This document shows, piece after piece, positions 7,591 to 15,480 of a stretch of 45,134 nt of DNA. Where the stretch lies: positions 1 to 45,134 of the forward strand of contig QKCC01000193.1 in NCBI GenBank assembly GCA_003245835.1, written 5' to 3'. The stretch's first letter is position 1. Each line of letters begins with the position of its first letter. This DNA is from Spirochaetales bacterium (GTDB taxonomy: Bacteria > Spirochaetota > Spirochaetia > UBA9216). The notes beneath the pieces are model-generated. The model made no database searches. It was not told the DNA's origin and saw only the letters and a list, made by a program, of their open reading frames with translations. The translations under genes and the position numbers were made by a program.

Positions 7591-10500
7591 GGAATGCCTT
7601 CTTCTGTGCCCGGCGCATTTCATCGATTCGTTCAAGAAAAACCTTCGCGGTTTCATCATCAGGGTCGGCCTCAGCTACCTTTTCAAGCAGCGACTGGGCC
7701 TCAGTGAAATCCTGTCTTGAAAATTTCATGATGCCTTCCTCGAAATCAACCTTGGAGCGGTTCTTCTTCTCGCGCCGATCTTCGTTATCAGCGTCGAAAA
7801 TCTCAAATAAAGCGACCGCTTTATCCTTGCCCTTAACCTTAACCCGGCCGAGGAACCTGAAGTTATAGTCAATCGGATTCTCGAGCTTCACGAAGGTCTC
7901 CTGACTGATTACAACATTGGCTTTGTACAGTTTCGTTACGTCCTGAATTCTGGATGCCAGGTTAACAGCGTCCGAAATAACCGTCCCCTGCATCCGCCTT
8001 TCGTCGCCGATTATTCCAAGGATCATATTTCCGGTGTGAATTCCGATTCCAATATTGATCGGACGGTACCCGCAGTTGGCCCTGTGCCCGTTGTAGACAT
8101 TGACGTGTTCAATCATCTCCCTGGCAGCGGCAAGCGCGTTCTCCGGCTTGTTGGGGAAAAGCGCCATTATTGCGTCTCCGATAAACTTATCGACAAAACC
8201 TCCGTTTTCGGAAATCATCGGGCTGAACCTGCTCAGGTAGGAATTTATAAACTTGAAGTTTTCTTCCGGAGTCATATTCTCGGACAGGTTAGTGAATGCC
8301 CTGATGTCAACAAAGAGTATCGTCATCTCGCGTGAAACCTGGTCGCCGAGTTCCACATCAGTGATATTTTCCTGTCCAAGCGACGACAGAAATTCGGTAG
8401 GAACAAACCTGCTGTAAATGTTGCTTATTCTGGAAAGCTGCAGATGGGTATTTACCCTTGTAAGAAACTCCTCCTGTATGTAGGGCCGCGTAAGAAAGTC
8501 ATTCGCGCCGGAGGTCAGCCCCTCCATCATATCGGATACATCCTCTTTATTGATGACTAGAATGACAGGAAGCTCATCCTTCGGAAAGACCTTTCTGATT
8601 TCAACGCAGACTTCATAGCCGCTCATATCAGGCAGCTTCACGTCTATTACAACAAGGTGCGGAACATCTTTCTTTACCCGGTTCAGAAGGTCAGCGCCGG
8701 AAAGCATAGGCACAACCGAATAATTCATCGATGAAAGGTGACTTTTCAGTATCTGAAGTTCTTCAACGTCCTTTCCCGCAATCAGAATTTCAATATTGCG
8801 GTCGGATGTTATTTCGTCCAGGACCGGCTGAAGATTGATAAGTGCATCCATCTCCAGAGCTTCTTCCGCAGTGAGACTTGCTTCTCCTTCCCAGAACGGG
8901 AACCTGAGCCGGTATATCATGGAATTATCTTCAAAATCAACAATCATCGGACTGCCGTGAAGTTCGGCAAGCCTCTTCGCGATTGCAAGGCTCAGGTCCG
9001 AGACATCTTCATCATTGCCGCCCACTGTACCGCCGTGTTCATAGGCCTTCAGCAGTGCATTAAATGCTGCTTCATCAAGATCACTGCCCGTCACCCTGAT
9101 AATCAGTTCCAGATTAATATCTTTCTCTGCACAGCCTATAATTACGCTGCCCGCTTTTGTATGGCTGATCGAATTGTTGACTATATTATAAATTATATGC
9201 TCGACCCTTCTTTCGTCAGCCTTTATCAGCCTCACTTCCCTCGTAATCTCCGAATGCATTTCAATCTTTTTAAGTGCGACAAGAGATTCACAGCTGTTCA
9301 GAACTTTTCGGGACAATTTAAAAAGATCAACCTGATCGTTTTTAAGCTCTATCGCATTCTCTTTTATTTTGGAGAAATAGAGTACGTCATTCACCATATT
9401 TGAGAGTCTTACACCGTTTGAGACAATCAGCGAAGAAGTAGCTATCTGCTCGGAATTAAGCGGACCAATAGACCCCCTCAGCAGGCTCTCGCCGAGCTCG
9501 ACTATATTTCTTATCGGTTTATCAAGCTCAACAGAGTTTCTTTCAATAAAATTCTCTTTCTGATTCATCACTGCCGCAAGCTTCATGTGGGTCTCTTCAG
9601 AATCCCGGGCATAGGAAATATTATCCGTAACCAGACGGTAGGTTTGCTGAAGTGCAAAAACAGCAATACCGACAAAAGCAAGCCGTTTTGAATTAAACAG
9701 GCCGAAAGTGAATGCATAATCGTGCAGAAGACAGGCATACATAAAGCTGAACGAAGCAAGGGTCAGTCTCGCGCCGGTTCGATGAGCCCTCACCGCAGCG
9801 GCAAGACGCCACAGCAGAAAACCGGCGGCAGCTATCAGCATATAGGCATAGTATCCTGCAACTACACGCAGAAATTCCAGCGGGACAATAATACCCGCTA
9901 CAGCTGTACCCACTGCAATAATATTGCTGACAACAATAGCCGGTTTACGAATTTCATCCGGAAAAAGTGAACGAAAATAGTTAAAAAGAACCGGACTCAT
10001 GAAGATAATAAGGATTTCTTCGACCCTGTAAACGAGTCCTCCGCCCAAAGCCGGAATAAAACCTACAGCAAGAACTCTTCCCGAGAACATTGCATAAAGA
10101 GTGAACAGAAATGAAAGCAGAAAGAAGTACATACTGTAGGGTTTCTTACTCAGGTAATTAAAATTGTACAGATGCAGCATCGTAATACAGGCAAGCGCCA
10201 GAACTATAAGCAGATCAATCACCTCACCCTGGGAAGCCATTGATTCTACATCGCTGTAACGGCCGTAGGATATCCAGTTGAGCATACTTCCGCCGAACCT
10301 GTGACTAAAATTTGAAATATGAAGAACAAGTTCCAGATCATCGTCCTGCTGGGAAAAAGGTACAATCAGCGGATGCGGCGCATACACAACTTCAGTATCC
10401 GGTCCGGAAGATGGAACGCCGGCGTTCGCAACAACCGATCCGTTTATTTCCAGAGTGTAAGCGCTGTAAAGAGGATTAATCAAAAACGCGTTATTTCCCT

Positions 10501-10777
10501 GCATTCCGAGCGTTTCAAGATTCAGTTTGAGATAATATTCGCCCGTCCCGAAAACATTGGAAAAAGGAACTTCTCCGTTGCCGGAACTGTTATCGGTGAA
10601 GGCCGCCCACCCTCGGTTAAGGCTGAGGGTTTTTCCCTCCGGAAGACTGTAAACCGCCGCACGATCGCCGGAATCCATTTTAAGATCACCAGCTGCATAA
10701 AAATATCCGAAAGACCCAAGGAGCAGGGCAACAATAACAAAAACACCGATAATAAATAAACGTTTCTCTATATTCAT
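7577..10777 (-). CDS. 7TM sensor / pseudo-histidine kinase / receiver / adenylate cyclase hybrid
   Basis: 1066 residues. Order: a membrane anchor (8-27), an extracytoplasmic sensory domain (about 35-185, 7TMR-DISM-like), seven or so membrane segments (about 187-385), a kinase-like region (about 395-640), a receiver (about 655-780), a class III cyclase domain (about 815-995) and a helical TPR-like tail. The cyclase has both metal Asp residues (Asp824, Asp868), Lys864 and Asp936 for adenine, and Asn939/Arg943, so it should make cAMP. The kinase part lacks the phosphoacceptor His: the SHELRTP position reads SVELDKP with Val416. It also lacks a clear G1 box. The receiver keeps its acceptor Asp (VIDVKLPD) but has lost one acidic residue, and the KP dipeptide reads RP. 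The ATG at 10777 is preferred over an in-frame TTG at 10783. Confidence 0.9.
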   Translation of the reverse strand: MNIEKRLFIIGVFVIVALLLGSFGYFYAAGDLKMDSGDRAAVYSLPEGKTLSLNRGWAAFTDNSSGNGEVPFSNVFGTGEYYLKLNLETLGMQGNNAFLINPLYSAYTLEINGSVVANAGVPSSGPDTEVVYAPHPLIVPFSQQDDDLELVLHISNFSHRFGGSMLNWISYGRYSDVESMASQGEVIDLLIVLALACITMLHLYNFNYLSKKPYSMYFFLLSFLFTLYAMFSGRVLAVGFIPALGGGLVYRVEEILIIFMSPVLFNYFRSLFPDEIRKPAIVVSNIIAVGTAVAGIIVPLEFLRVVAGYYAYMLIAAAGFLLWRLAAAVRAHRTGARLTLASFSFMYACLLHDYAFTFGLFNSKRLAFVGIAVFALQQTYRLVTDNISYARDSEETHMKLAAVMNQKENFIERNSVELDKPIRNIVELGESLLRGSIGPLNSEQIATSSLIVSNGVRLSNMVNDVLYFSKIKENAIELKNDQVDLFKLSRKVLNSCESLVALKKIEMHSEITREVRLIKADERRVEHIIYNIVNNSISHTKAGSVIIGCAEKDINLELIIRVTGSDLDEAAFNALLKAYEHGGTVGGNDEDVSDLSLAIAKRLAELHGSPMIVDFEDNSMIYRLRFPFWEGEASLTAEEALEMDALINLQPVLDEITSDRNIEILIAGKDVEELQILKSHLSSMNYSVVPMLSGADLLNRVKKDVPHLVVIDVKLPDMSGYEVCVEIRKVFPKDELPVILVINKEDVSDMMEGLTSGANDFLTRPYIQEEFLTRVNTHLQLSRISNIYSRFVPTEFLSSLGQENITDVELGDQVSREMTILFVDIRAFTNLSENMTPEENFKFINSYLSRFSPMISENGGFVDKFIGDAIMALFPNKPENALAAAREMIEHVNVYNGHRANCGYRPINIGIGIHTGNMILGIIGDERRMQGTVISDAVNLASRIQDVTKLYKANVVISQETFVKLENPIDYNFRFLGRVKVKGKDKAVALFEIFDADNEDRREKKNRSKVDFEEGIMKFSRQDFTEAQSLLEKVAEADPDDETAKVFLERIDEMRRAQKKAFLTSL

Positions 10778-10861
10778 AAGCAATAAAGATTATAACCTTG
10801 ATACAAAAGTATTTCTACATTATCCTACGTTCTATAATTATCGGCAAATCTGGAGTAATTA

Positions 10862-11371
10862 ATGTCGTCAGAAGAGAAAATTTTTTTCACTTATAATCAA
10901 ATTCACCAAACAATCAAAAAGGTTGCGGAAACAATCATGGAATCAGGCTTCGATCCGGATGTCATCGTCGCAATCGGAACCGGAGGTTTTATTCCGGCAA
11001 GAATAATCAAAACCTACCTGAACAAACCGATCCTCACGGTCGGACTGCGCCTTTACGACGCAGACAACAAGCCAAGGACAGCCCCTGAAAAAATTCAGTG
11101 GATCGATGAGGTTGAAAAGAAGCTCAAAGGGAAAAGAGTGCTTCTGGTGGATGAAGTCGACGATTCAAGAACCACTCTTGAATACTGCCTTAGAGAACTC
11201 CTCAGTGATGAACCCGCGGAAATTGCGGTAGCTGTGCTTCACAACAAAAACAAGGAAAAACGGGGAATAATTCCCGAAGAAATCAAACTCTATTGGGCAG
11301 GTGAAGAGCTTGAAGACAAGTGGATCTGCTACCCCTGGGATGCGCTTGATATTGATTCACACGGAATCTGA
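10862..11371 (+). CDS. Purine phosphoribosyltransferase (hypoxanthine/xanthine type)
   Basis: 169-residue type I phosphoribosyltransferase. The PRPP loop is VLLVDEVDDSRTTLEY at about 95-110. The N-terminal VIVAIGTGGFIPARIIK segment and the GLRLYD segment resemble the yeast Hpt1 / bacterial Hpt-Gpt group. It would convert a free purine base and PRPP to the nucleotide in the cytoplasm. Base specificity cannot be fixed from sequence. The start has GGAG six bases upstream. A perfect TATAAT at 10833-10838 is a likely -10 in the 84-bp divergent region shared with the cyclase gene. A strong terminator follows, so it appears monocistronic. The BMP-type nucleoside-like importer 1.3 kb downstream would fit the same salvage route. 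Confidence 0.85.
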   Translation: MSSEEKIFFTYNQIHQTIKKVAETIMESGFDPDVIVAIGTGGFIPARIIKTYLNKPILTVGLRLYDADNKPRTAPEKIQWIDEVEKKLKGKRVLLVDEVDDSRTTLEYCLRELLSDEPAEIAVAVLHNKNKEKRGIIPEEIKLYWAGEELEDKWICYPWDALDIDSHGI

Positions 11372-11394
11372 TCAACCGGTATAATCTGTAAATC

Positions 11395-11437
11395 AAAAGG
11401 AACTGCTTTTCGTATTTAAGGCAGTTCCTTTTTTTAT
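11395..11437 (+). terminator. Rho-independent terminator of the phosphoribosyltransferase gene
   Basis: AAAGGAACTGC (11396-11406) pairs perfectly with GCAGTTCCTTT (11421-11431) around a 14-base loop, and the T-run continues to 11435. It sits 24 bases after the stop codon. Confidence 0.93.
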
Positions 11438-11457
11438 TAATAAATAATCAACCTGTG

Positions 11458-11486
11458 TTGACAAAAAAGGCAGGGTGATCAATACT
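11458..11486 (+). promoter_or_regulatory. Sigma-70 promoter of the rubrerythrin-perR unit
   Basis: TTGACA (11458-11463, perfect -35), a 17-bp spacer and AATACT (11481-11486, 4 of 6 for the -10). The palindromic PerR-type box begins at the next base, so a bound repressor would cover the transcription start. Confidence 0.75.
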
Positions 11487-11520
11487 ATTTGTAATAATTA
11501 CAAATTTATAACTATTACAT
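11487..11520 (+). promoter_or_regulatory. Tandem PerR-type boxes
   Basis: Box 1 (11487-11505) is a perfect 9-1-9 palindrome, ATTTGTAAT-A-ATTACAAAT. Its core differs from the Bacillus PerR consensus TTATAATnATTATAA at only one position in each half. Box 2 (11506-11520), TTATAAC-T-ATTACAT, matches 11 of the 14 defined positions and abuts box 1. Since perR lies in the same unit, peroxide-responsive repression with autoregulation is the natural reading. Confidence 0.8.
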
Positions 11521-11533
11521 TTTAGGAGAAATT

Positions 11534-12079
11534 ATGAAAAAATTCGTATGTTCTGTATGCGGCTATGTTTATGAAGGGGATTCAGCACCGGAAAAATGCC
11601 CCCAGTGCGGCGCGGCAAAAGAGAAGTTCAGCGAAATGGTTGAAACCGAAGGGCTGGTTTTCGCAGATGAACACAGAATCGGGGTTGCGAAAGGCCTCGA
11701 TGAATGGGTCGTCACCGGGCTTAAGGAAAACTTTATGGGTGAATGTACCGAAGTAGGAATGTACCTCGCGATGAGCCGGCAGGCAGACAGGGAGGGATAC
11801 CCTGAGGTCGCTGAAGCATACAAGAGAATAGCATTCGAGGAAGCGGAACACGCATCCAAATTTGCAGAACTCCTTGGTGAGGTGGTTTATGCGGATACAA
11901 AGAAGAACCTTGAACTCAGGGTGGCTGCGGAACACGGGGCAACCCAGGGAAAACTTGATCTTGCAAAGAAAGCAAAAGAACTCGGGTATGACGCAATTCA
12001 TGATACAGTTCATGAAATGTGCAAAGACGAAGCCCGCCACGGTTCGGCCTTTCAGGGTCTTCTTAAACGATATTTCTGA
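11534..12079 (+). CDS. rbr: Reverse rubrerythrin (NADH peroxidase component)
   Basis: 181 residues with the rubredoxin domain first (Cys6, Cys9, Cys22 and Cys25 in CSVCGY and KCPQCG) and the ferritin-like di-iron four-helix bundle second. The bundle carries the repeated E-x6-Y and E-x2-H type ligands ([21 protein letters not shown]). This order is that of clostridial reverse rubrerythrins, which receive electrons from NADH or rubredoxin reductases and reduce hydrogen peroxide, and it points to an anaerobic or microaerophilic host. AGGAG lies just before the ATG. It is driven by a PerR-boxed promoter and followed 63 bp later by perR. A GC hairpin lies between the two genes. Confidence 0.93.
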   Translation: MKKFVCSVCGYVYEGDSAPEKCPQCGAAKEKFSEMVETEGLVFADEHRIGVAKGLDEWVVTGLKENFMGECTEVGMYLAMSRQADREGYPEVAEAYKRIAFEEAEHASKFAELLGEVVYADTKKNLELRVAAEHGATQGKLDLAKKAKELGYDAIHDTVHEMCKDEARHGSAFQGLLKRYF

Positions 12080-12097
12080 TTTTATGTTATCATTAAC

Positions 12098-12119
12098 CTG
12101 CGGGCAATTCGGCCCGCAG
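12098..12119 (+). promoter_or_regulatory. GC-rich hairpin between rbr and perR
   Basis: CTGCGGGC and GCCCGCAG form a perfect 8-bp stem around a 6-base loop (AATTCG). There is no T-run. It probably acts as a partial attenuator or 3' stabiliser that keeps rbr expression above that of its regulator; this is inference. Confidence 0.6.
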
Positions 12120-12142
12120 CCGGATGATAAACGGGGTGACTT

Positions 12143-12559
12143 ATGAAAACAGCCGATATACTCAGAGATAAAAATATCAAACCGACTCCGGTCCGGATGA
12201 AGATTTTTGATTACATCTCTGAACAGAGAAACCACCCTACTCCGGACACCATCTATAAATATTTGATTCACGATATTCCGACGCTTTCAAAAACCTCGGT
12301 ATACAACACAATGGATCTGTTTCGGCAGCACAATCTTGTCCAGATGATTACCATCGAAGAAAACGAAACCCGCTTTGACGCCGACACTTCTGAACATGGA
12401 CACTTTAAATGCCTGAAATGCGGAGAGGTTTATGACTTCAGAATTGAAACCTCCGATATTAACAACTCTTCCAGCCCTGCCGGGCAGAACCTTCCCGGGT
12501 TCAAAATTACCGAACGGCATGTTTATTACAAAGGACTCTGTTCCGGCTGCAGCGGTTAA
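12143..12559 (+). CDS. perR: Fur-family peroxide-responsive repressor PerR
   Basis: 138 residues, standard Fur-family size. The N-terminal winged helix (to about residue 75) includes LSKTSVYNTMDLF. Regulatory metal ligands of PerR type are present: His31 (NHPTPDTIY), Asp79 (RFDADT), His85/His87 (EHGHF) and Asp98 (VYDF). The Asp in RFD, rather than Glu, favours PerR over Fur. The structural zinc site has two CxxC pairs (Cys90/Cys93 and Cys133/Cys136). In PerR, peroxide oxidises the metal-binding His residues and releases DNA. GGGGTGA upstream serves as ribosome site. It shares the operon with rubrerythrin, and PerR-like boxes precede that operon. Confidence 0.9.
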   Translation: MKTADILRDKNIKPTPVRMKIFDYISEQRNHPTPDTIYKYLIHDIPTLSKTSVYNTMDLFRQHNLVQMITIEENETRFDADTSEHGHFKCLKCGEVYDFRIETSDINNSSSPAGQNLPGFKITERHVYYKGLCSGCSG

Positions 12560-12644
12560 GAGACAGCGCTGTCATTCAATTAACTGCCGCATCAGCCGTT
12601 TATTCATTTTTTTAAAAGCTGATTTAAAGGATCAGCATTCGTAC

Positions 12645-12673
12645 TTGATTTTGAAAGCCCAAAAAAGTAGAAT
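12645..12673 (+). promoter_or_regulatory. Promoter of the BMP-type ABC importer operon
   Basis: TTGATT (12645-12650), 17-bp spacer, TAGAAT (12668-12673, 5 of 6). It lies 30 bases before the binding-protein start. Upstream, GCTGAT/ATCAGC (around 12618-12636) is a short inverted repeat, and GACAGCGCTGTC (12562-12573) is a perfect 12-bp palindrome just after the perR stop. I see no purine riboswitch fold in this 144-bp gap. Confidence 0.6.
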
Positions 12674-12703
12674 ACTCCTTTAAATCTACAAAGGAGAATT
12701 TAA

Positions 12704-13822
12704 ATGAAAATGAACAGGGTAGCAGTATTAGTACTGGTTCTTTTCGCACTCTGCCTTCCTCTTTTTGCAGGCGGAGCCCAGGAAGGATCTGAAAAAAAAG
12801 CCGCAACTGCGGCTGCGAATGAACCGTTCAAGGTTGCATTTGTGTACATCGGAATTCCGGGTGACCTCGGATGGACATTCGAGCACGACCGCGGAAGACT
12901 CGCAGCTGTAGCAGCTTTGGGCGACAAGATCGAAACAGCCTACGTTGAAAACGTTCCCGAGGGACCGGACGCAACCAGAGTAATCAGGCAGTTTGCACAG
13001 CAGGGCTTTAATATGATCTTTACAACATCTTTCGGTTATATGGATCCAACCCTTGAGGTAGCACAGGAATACCCTGATGTTTACTTTGAACATTGTTCCG
13101 GTTACAAAACCGCCGACAATATGTCAAACTATTTCGGAAGAATCTACCAGGCAAGATACCTCAGCGGTATAGTTGCAGGCTCTGCCACAAAGTCCAACGT
13201 GATCGGATATGTCGGCGCCTTCCCGATTCCCGAAGTTGTTCGCGGTATCAACGCCTTTACTCTGGGTGTGCAGAAATCCAACCCGAAAGCAGTAGTCAAG
13301 GTCGTATGGACAAATACATGGTATGATCCTGTTCTCGAAAGGGAAGCAGCTGTTGCGCTGCTCGACGCCGGAGCGGATGTAATTGCCCAGCACCAGGACA
13401 CAACAGAACCTCAGAAAGCTGCTGCTGAACGCGGCCTCTGGTCCATAGGTTACCATTCGGACATGGCCAAGTTTGTAGGTGATTCAGTGCTTGTGAGCGC
13501 AATGTGGGAGTTCTCCAAATACTATACAGCAAGAATACAGGCCGGCATCGACGGTACATGGACGAGCCAGTCCTACTGGGGCGGTCTTGCAGACGGAGAT
13601 GTGAAGCTTTCAGCATTCAGCCCGCTTGTACCCGAAGATGTTAAAGCGCTTGTTAATTCGGAAAAAGAAAAGATTATTTCCGGAAACTGGGACGTATTTA
13701 ACGGACCTGTCAAAGACCAGTCCGGCAAAGTTGTTATTCCCGCCGGCACAAAACCGGCTGACGGCGACCTTCTCGGTATGAGCTGGTTCGTACAGGGTGT
13801 AAACGGCACAATCAGCCAGTAG
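12704..13822 (+). CDS. BMP-family ABC transporter substrate-binding protein
   Basis: 372 residues with a signal peptide ending LFAGGAQEG and no Cys, so a soluble periplasmic protein. The Bmp/PnrA fold is visible: VAFVYIGIPGDLGWTFEHDRGR at the start of the mature domain, VIGYVGAFPIPEVVRGINAF in the middle, and the HQDTTEP and GYHSDM motifs of the second lobe. Characterised members bind purine nucleosides (PnrA) or riboflavin (RfuA). With the nucleoside-type permeases behind it and a purine phosphoribosyltransferase nearby, a nucleoside or base is the best guess. The ATG follows AAAGGAG by eight bases. It is the first gene of a four-gene importer and is separated from the ATPase gene by a terminator-like double hairpin. 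Confidence 0.9.
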   Translation: MKMNRVAVLVLVLFALCLPLFAGGAQEGSEKKAATAAANEPFKVAFVYIGIPGDLGWTFEHDRGRLAAVAALGDKIETAYVENVPEGPDATRVIRQFAQQGFNMIFTTSFGYMDPTLEVAQEYPDVYFEHCSGYKTADNMSNYFGRIYQARYLSGIVAGSATKSNVIGYVGAFPIPEVVRGINAFTLGVQKSNPKAVVKVVWTNTWYDPVLEREAAVALLDAGADVIAQHQDTTEPQKAAAERGLWSIGYHSDMAKFVGDSVLVSAMWEFSKYYTARIQAGIDGTWTSQSYWGGLADGDVKLSAFSPLVPEDVKALVNSEKEKIISGNWDVFNGPVKDQSGKVVIPAGTKPADGDLLGMSWFVQGVNGTISQ

Positions 13823-13843
13823 AACCTTATTAATCTATCTCAA

Positions 13844-13912
13844 GCCCGGCGGTAATTTCAGGGCTGCTTTTCATGCAGCCTCCGGAGACTTGCCGCCGGG
13901 TTTCTTTGTTTT
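13844..13912 (+). terminator. Nested hairpin with T-rich tail between binding protein and ATPase genes
   Basis: The outer arms CCCGGCGG (13845-13852) and CCGCCGGG (13893-13900) enclose an inner perfect stem GGCTGC/GCAGCC (13862-13880). The tail TTTCTTTGTTTT follows. It resembles a leaky intrinsic terminator that would lower ATPase and permease expression below that of the binding protein. A further small hairpin (GGTGC/GCACC) precedes the ATPase ribosome site. Confidence 0.65.
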
Positions 13913-13941
13913 GGTGCACTGCGCACCGGGCGGGAGGACAA

Positions 13942-15480
13942 ATGAATACAGACGACAGTTATATTAATCCCGACAGCCCTCCTCTGATTCTGGAGATGAA
14001 GGGAATTACCAAGTCATTTCCGGGCGTGCTTGCCAATGATCATGTTGATCTCGAGCTTTTTCGGGGAGAAGTGCTGGCGCTGCTCGGAGAAAACGGCGCA
14101 GGAAAGAGCTCTTTGATGAATGTTCTTGCAGGTCTTTACCGGCCTGATTCCGGCGAAATATATGTGAACGGCAAACCTGTTCATATACATTCACCAAAGG
14201 ACTCGATGGACCTGGGCATCGGGATGGTTCACCAGAACTTCAAACTCGTAGACACAATGACGGTGACCGAGAACATCGTGCTCGGCGAATCCGATTTGAA
14301 ATTCGTTCCGAATTTGAAAAAAGCGGCCGAAAAAATACGTGAAATCTCGACGCATTACAACCTGAAGGTTAACCCCAATAAGTATATCGGAGAACTGAGC
14401 GTCGGCGAAAAACAGAGGGTCGAAATACTGAAGCTGATCTACCGCGGGGCCGAGATTCTTATTCTCGACGAACCGACTGCCGTGCTAACCCCGCAGGAAT
14501 CCGACGAGCTCTACAAAACAATCAGGCAGATGACGTCGGAAGGCAAATCAGCCATCTTTATTACCCATAAAATGGAAGAGGTGATCAGGTTCTCAGACTG
14601 GGTCAGGGTCCTTAAAAAGGGCCGGCTTGAAGCTGTCAAAGAGACTGCGTCGACAACCCCGGCTGAACTTGCCCGGCTGATGGTAGGACGCGAAGTTCTG
14701 TTCAGGATCGAAAAGGAAAAATACAGCCCGGGAGAGACGGTGCTTAAAATCAGCAATGCCACAGCTGCAGGTCCCGACGGGCTCAAAGTACTTGATAATG
14801 TCTCAATCGAGATACACGCAGGTGAAGTCCTCGGCATAGCAGGGGTGGCGGGAAACGGCCAGGTTGAACTGACTGAAGTCATTACAGGACTGCGGACTCT
14901 CGAGCATGGCGAAGTTATTCTGAACGGCAGTCAAAAAACCAACAGATCTCCGATTGAGATGATAAAATCCGGCGTAAGCCATATACCTTCGGACCGGGTC
15001 GCAATGGGAATAGTCGGCGACATGAGCGTTGCAAGCAACCTTGCAATGAAGGGCTACCGTGAAAAACCGATTATCCGCGGGGGGGTGCTGAGCAGTTCAA
15101 GAATCCTCGAATTCGCCAGAAAGATGATCTCGGTTTTCCAGATCTCCACGCCGAGTACCCAGACGCATGTAAAATTCCTCTCCGGCGGAAACATTCAGAA
15201 GACAATACTCGCGCGAGAGATCGACGCCTGCGGAGACCTGCTCGTGGCAGCCTACCCGTCAAGAGGGCTCGATGTCGGCGCGACCGAAGCCGTTCGGAAA
15301 GAAATAGTAAAACAGCGCGACTCGGGAAGGGCGGTGCTTATGGTGTCCGAAGACCTTGACGAGCTGATGTCTATATCGGACCGCATTGCAGTCATGTACG
15401 AAGGCCGGGTTATAGGCATCGTCGACGCGGAGAACTGCGATATTGAAAAGGTAGGCATGATGATGGCGGGTGTTAAATGA
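13942..15480 (+). CDS. Nucleoside-type ABC importer ATP-binding protein (two ABC domains)
   Basis: 512 residues with two ATPase halves, as in sugar and nucleoside (BMP-linked) importers. The first half has Walker A GENGAGKSS (near residue 48), the LSVGEKQR signature and Walker B ILILDEPT. The second half has the degenerate Walker A GVAGNGQVE, signature LSGGNIQK and a Walker B region AAYPSRGLDVGA, a normal asymmetry for this family. It powers import from the cytoplasmic face. The ATG at 13942 is set by GGGAGG just upstream; the frame is open 23 codons further but that part lies in the terminator-like hairpin. The last codon overlaps the next start (ATGA). Confidence 0.94.
   Translation: MNTDDSYINPDSPPLILEMKGITKSFPGVLANDHVDLELFRGEVLALLGENGAGKSSLMNVLAGLYRPDSGEIYVNGKPVHIHSPKDSMDLGIGMVHQNFKLVDTMTVTENIVLGESDLKFVPNLKKAAEKIREISTHYNLKVNPNKYIGELSVGEKQRVEILKLIYRGAEILILDEPTAVLTPQESDELYKTIRQMTSEGKSAIFITHKMEEVIRFSDWVRVLKKGRLEAVKETASTTPAELARLMVGREVLFRIEKEKYSPGETVLKISNATAAGPDGLKVLDNVSIEIHAGEVLGIAGVAGNGQVELTEVITGLRTLEHGEVILNGSQKTNRSPIEMIKSGVSHIPSDRVAMGIVGDMSVASNLAMKGYREKPIIRGGVLSSSRILEFARKMISVFQISTPSTQTHVKFLSGGNIQKTILAREIDACGDLLVAAYPSRGLDVGATEAVRKEIVKQRDSGRAVLMVSEDLDELMSISDRIAVMYEGRVIGIVDAENCDIEKVGMMMAGVK

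Noticed and set aside
8738-9403. 221-codon open frame on the plus strand
   Set aside because: Antisense to the kinase-like and receiver part of the large cyclase; no ribosome site and no domain.
11582-12271. 229-codon open frame on the minus strand
   Set aside because: Runs antisense across both rubrerythrin and the start of perR; both real genes have clear catalytic or metal motifs.
12562-12573. Palindrome GACAGCGCTGTC as an operator
   Set aside because: A perfect 12-bp palindrome, but it sits right after the perR stop, about 70 bp upstream of the nearest promoter, with no second copy seen nearby.
12560-12703. Possible purine riboswitch before the BMP importer
   Set aside because: Short inverted repeats are present but no three-way junction with the conserved purine-aptamer loops can be drawn.
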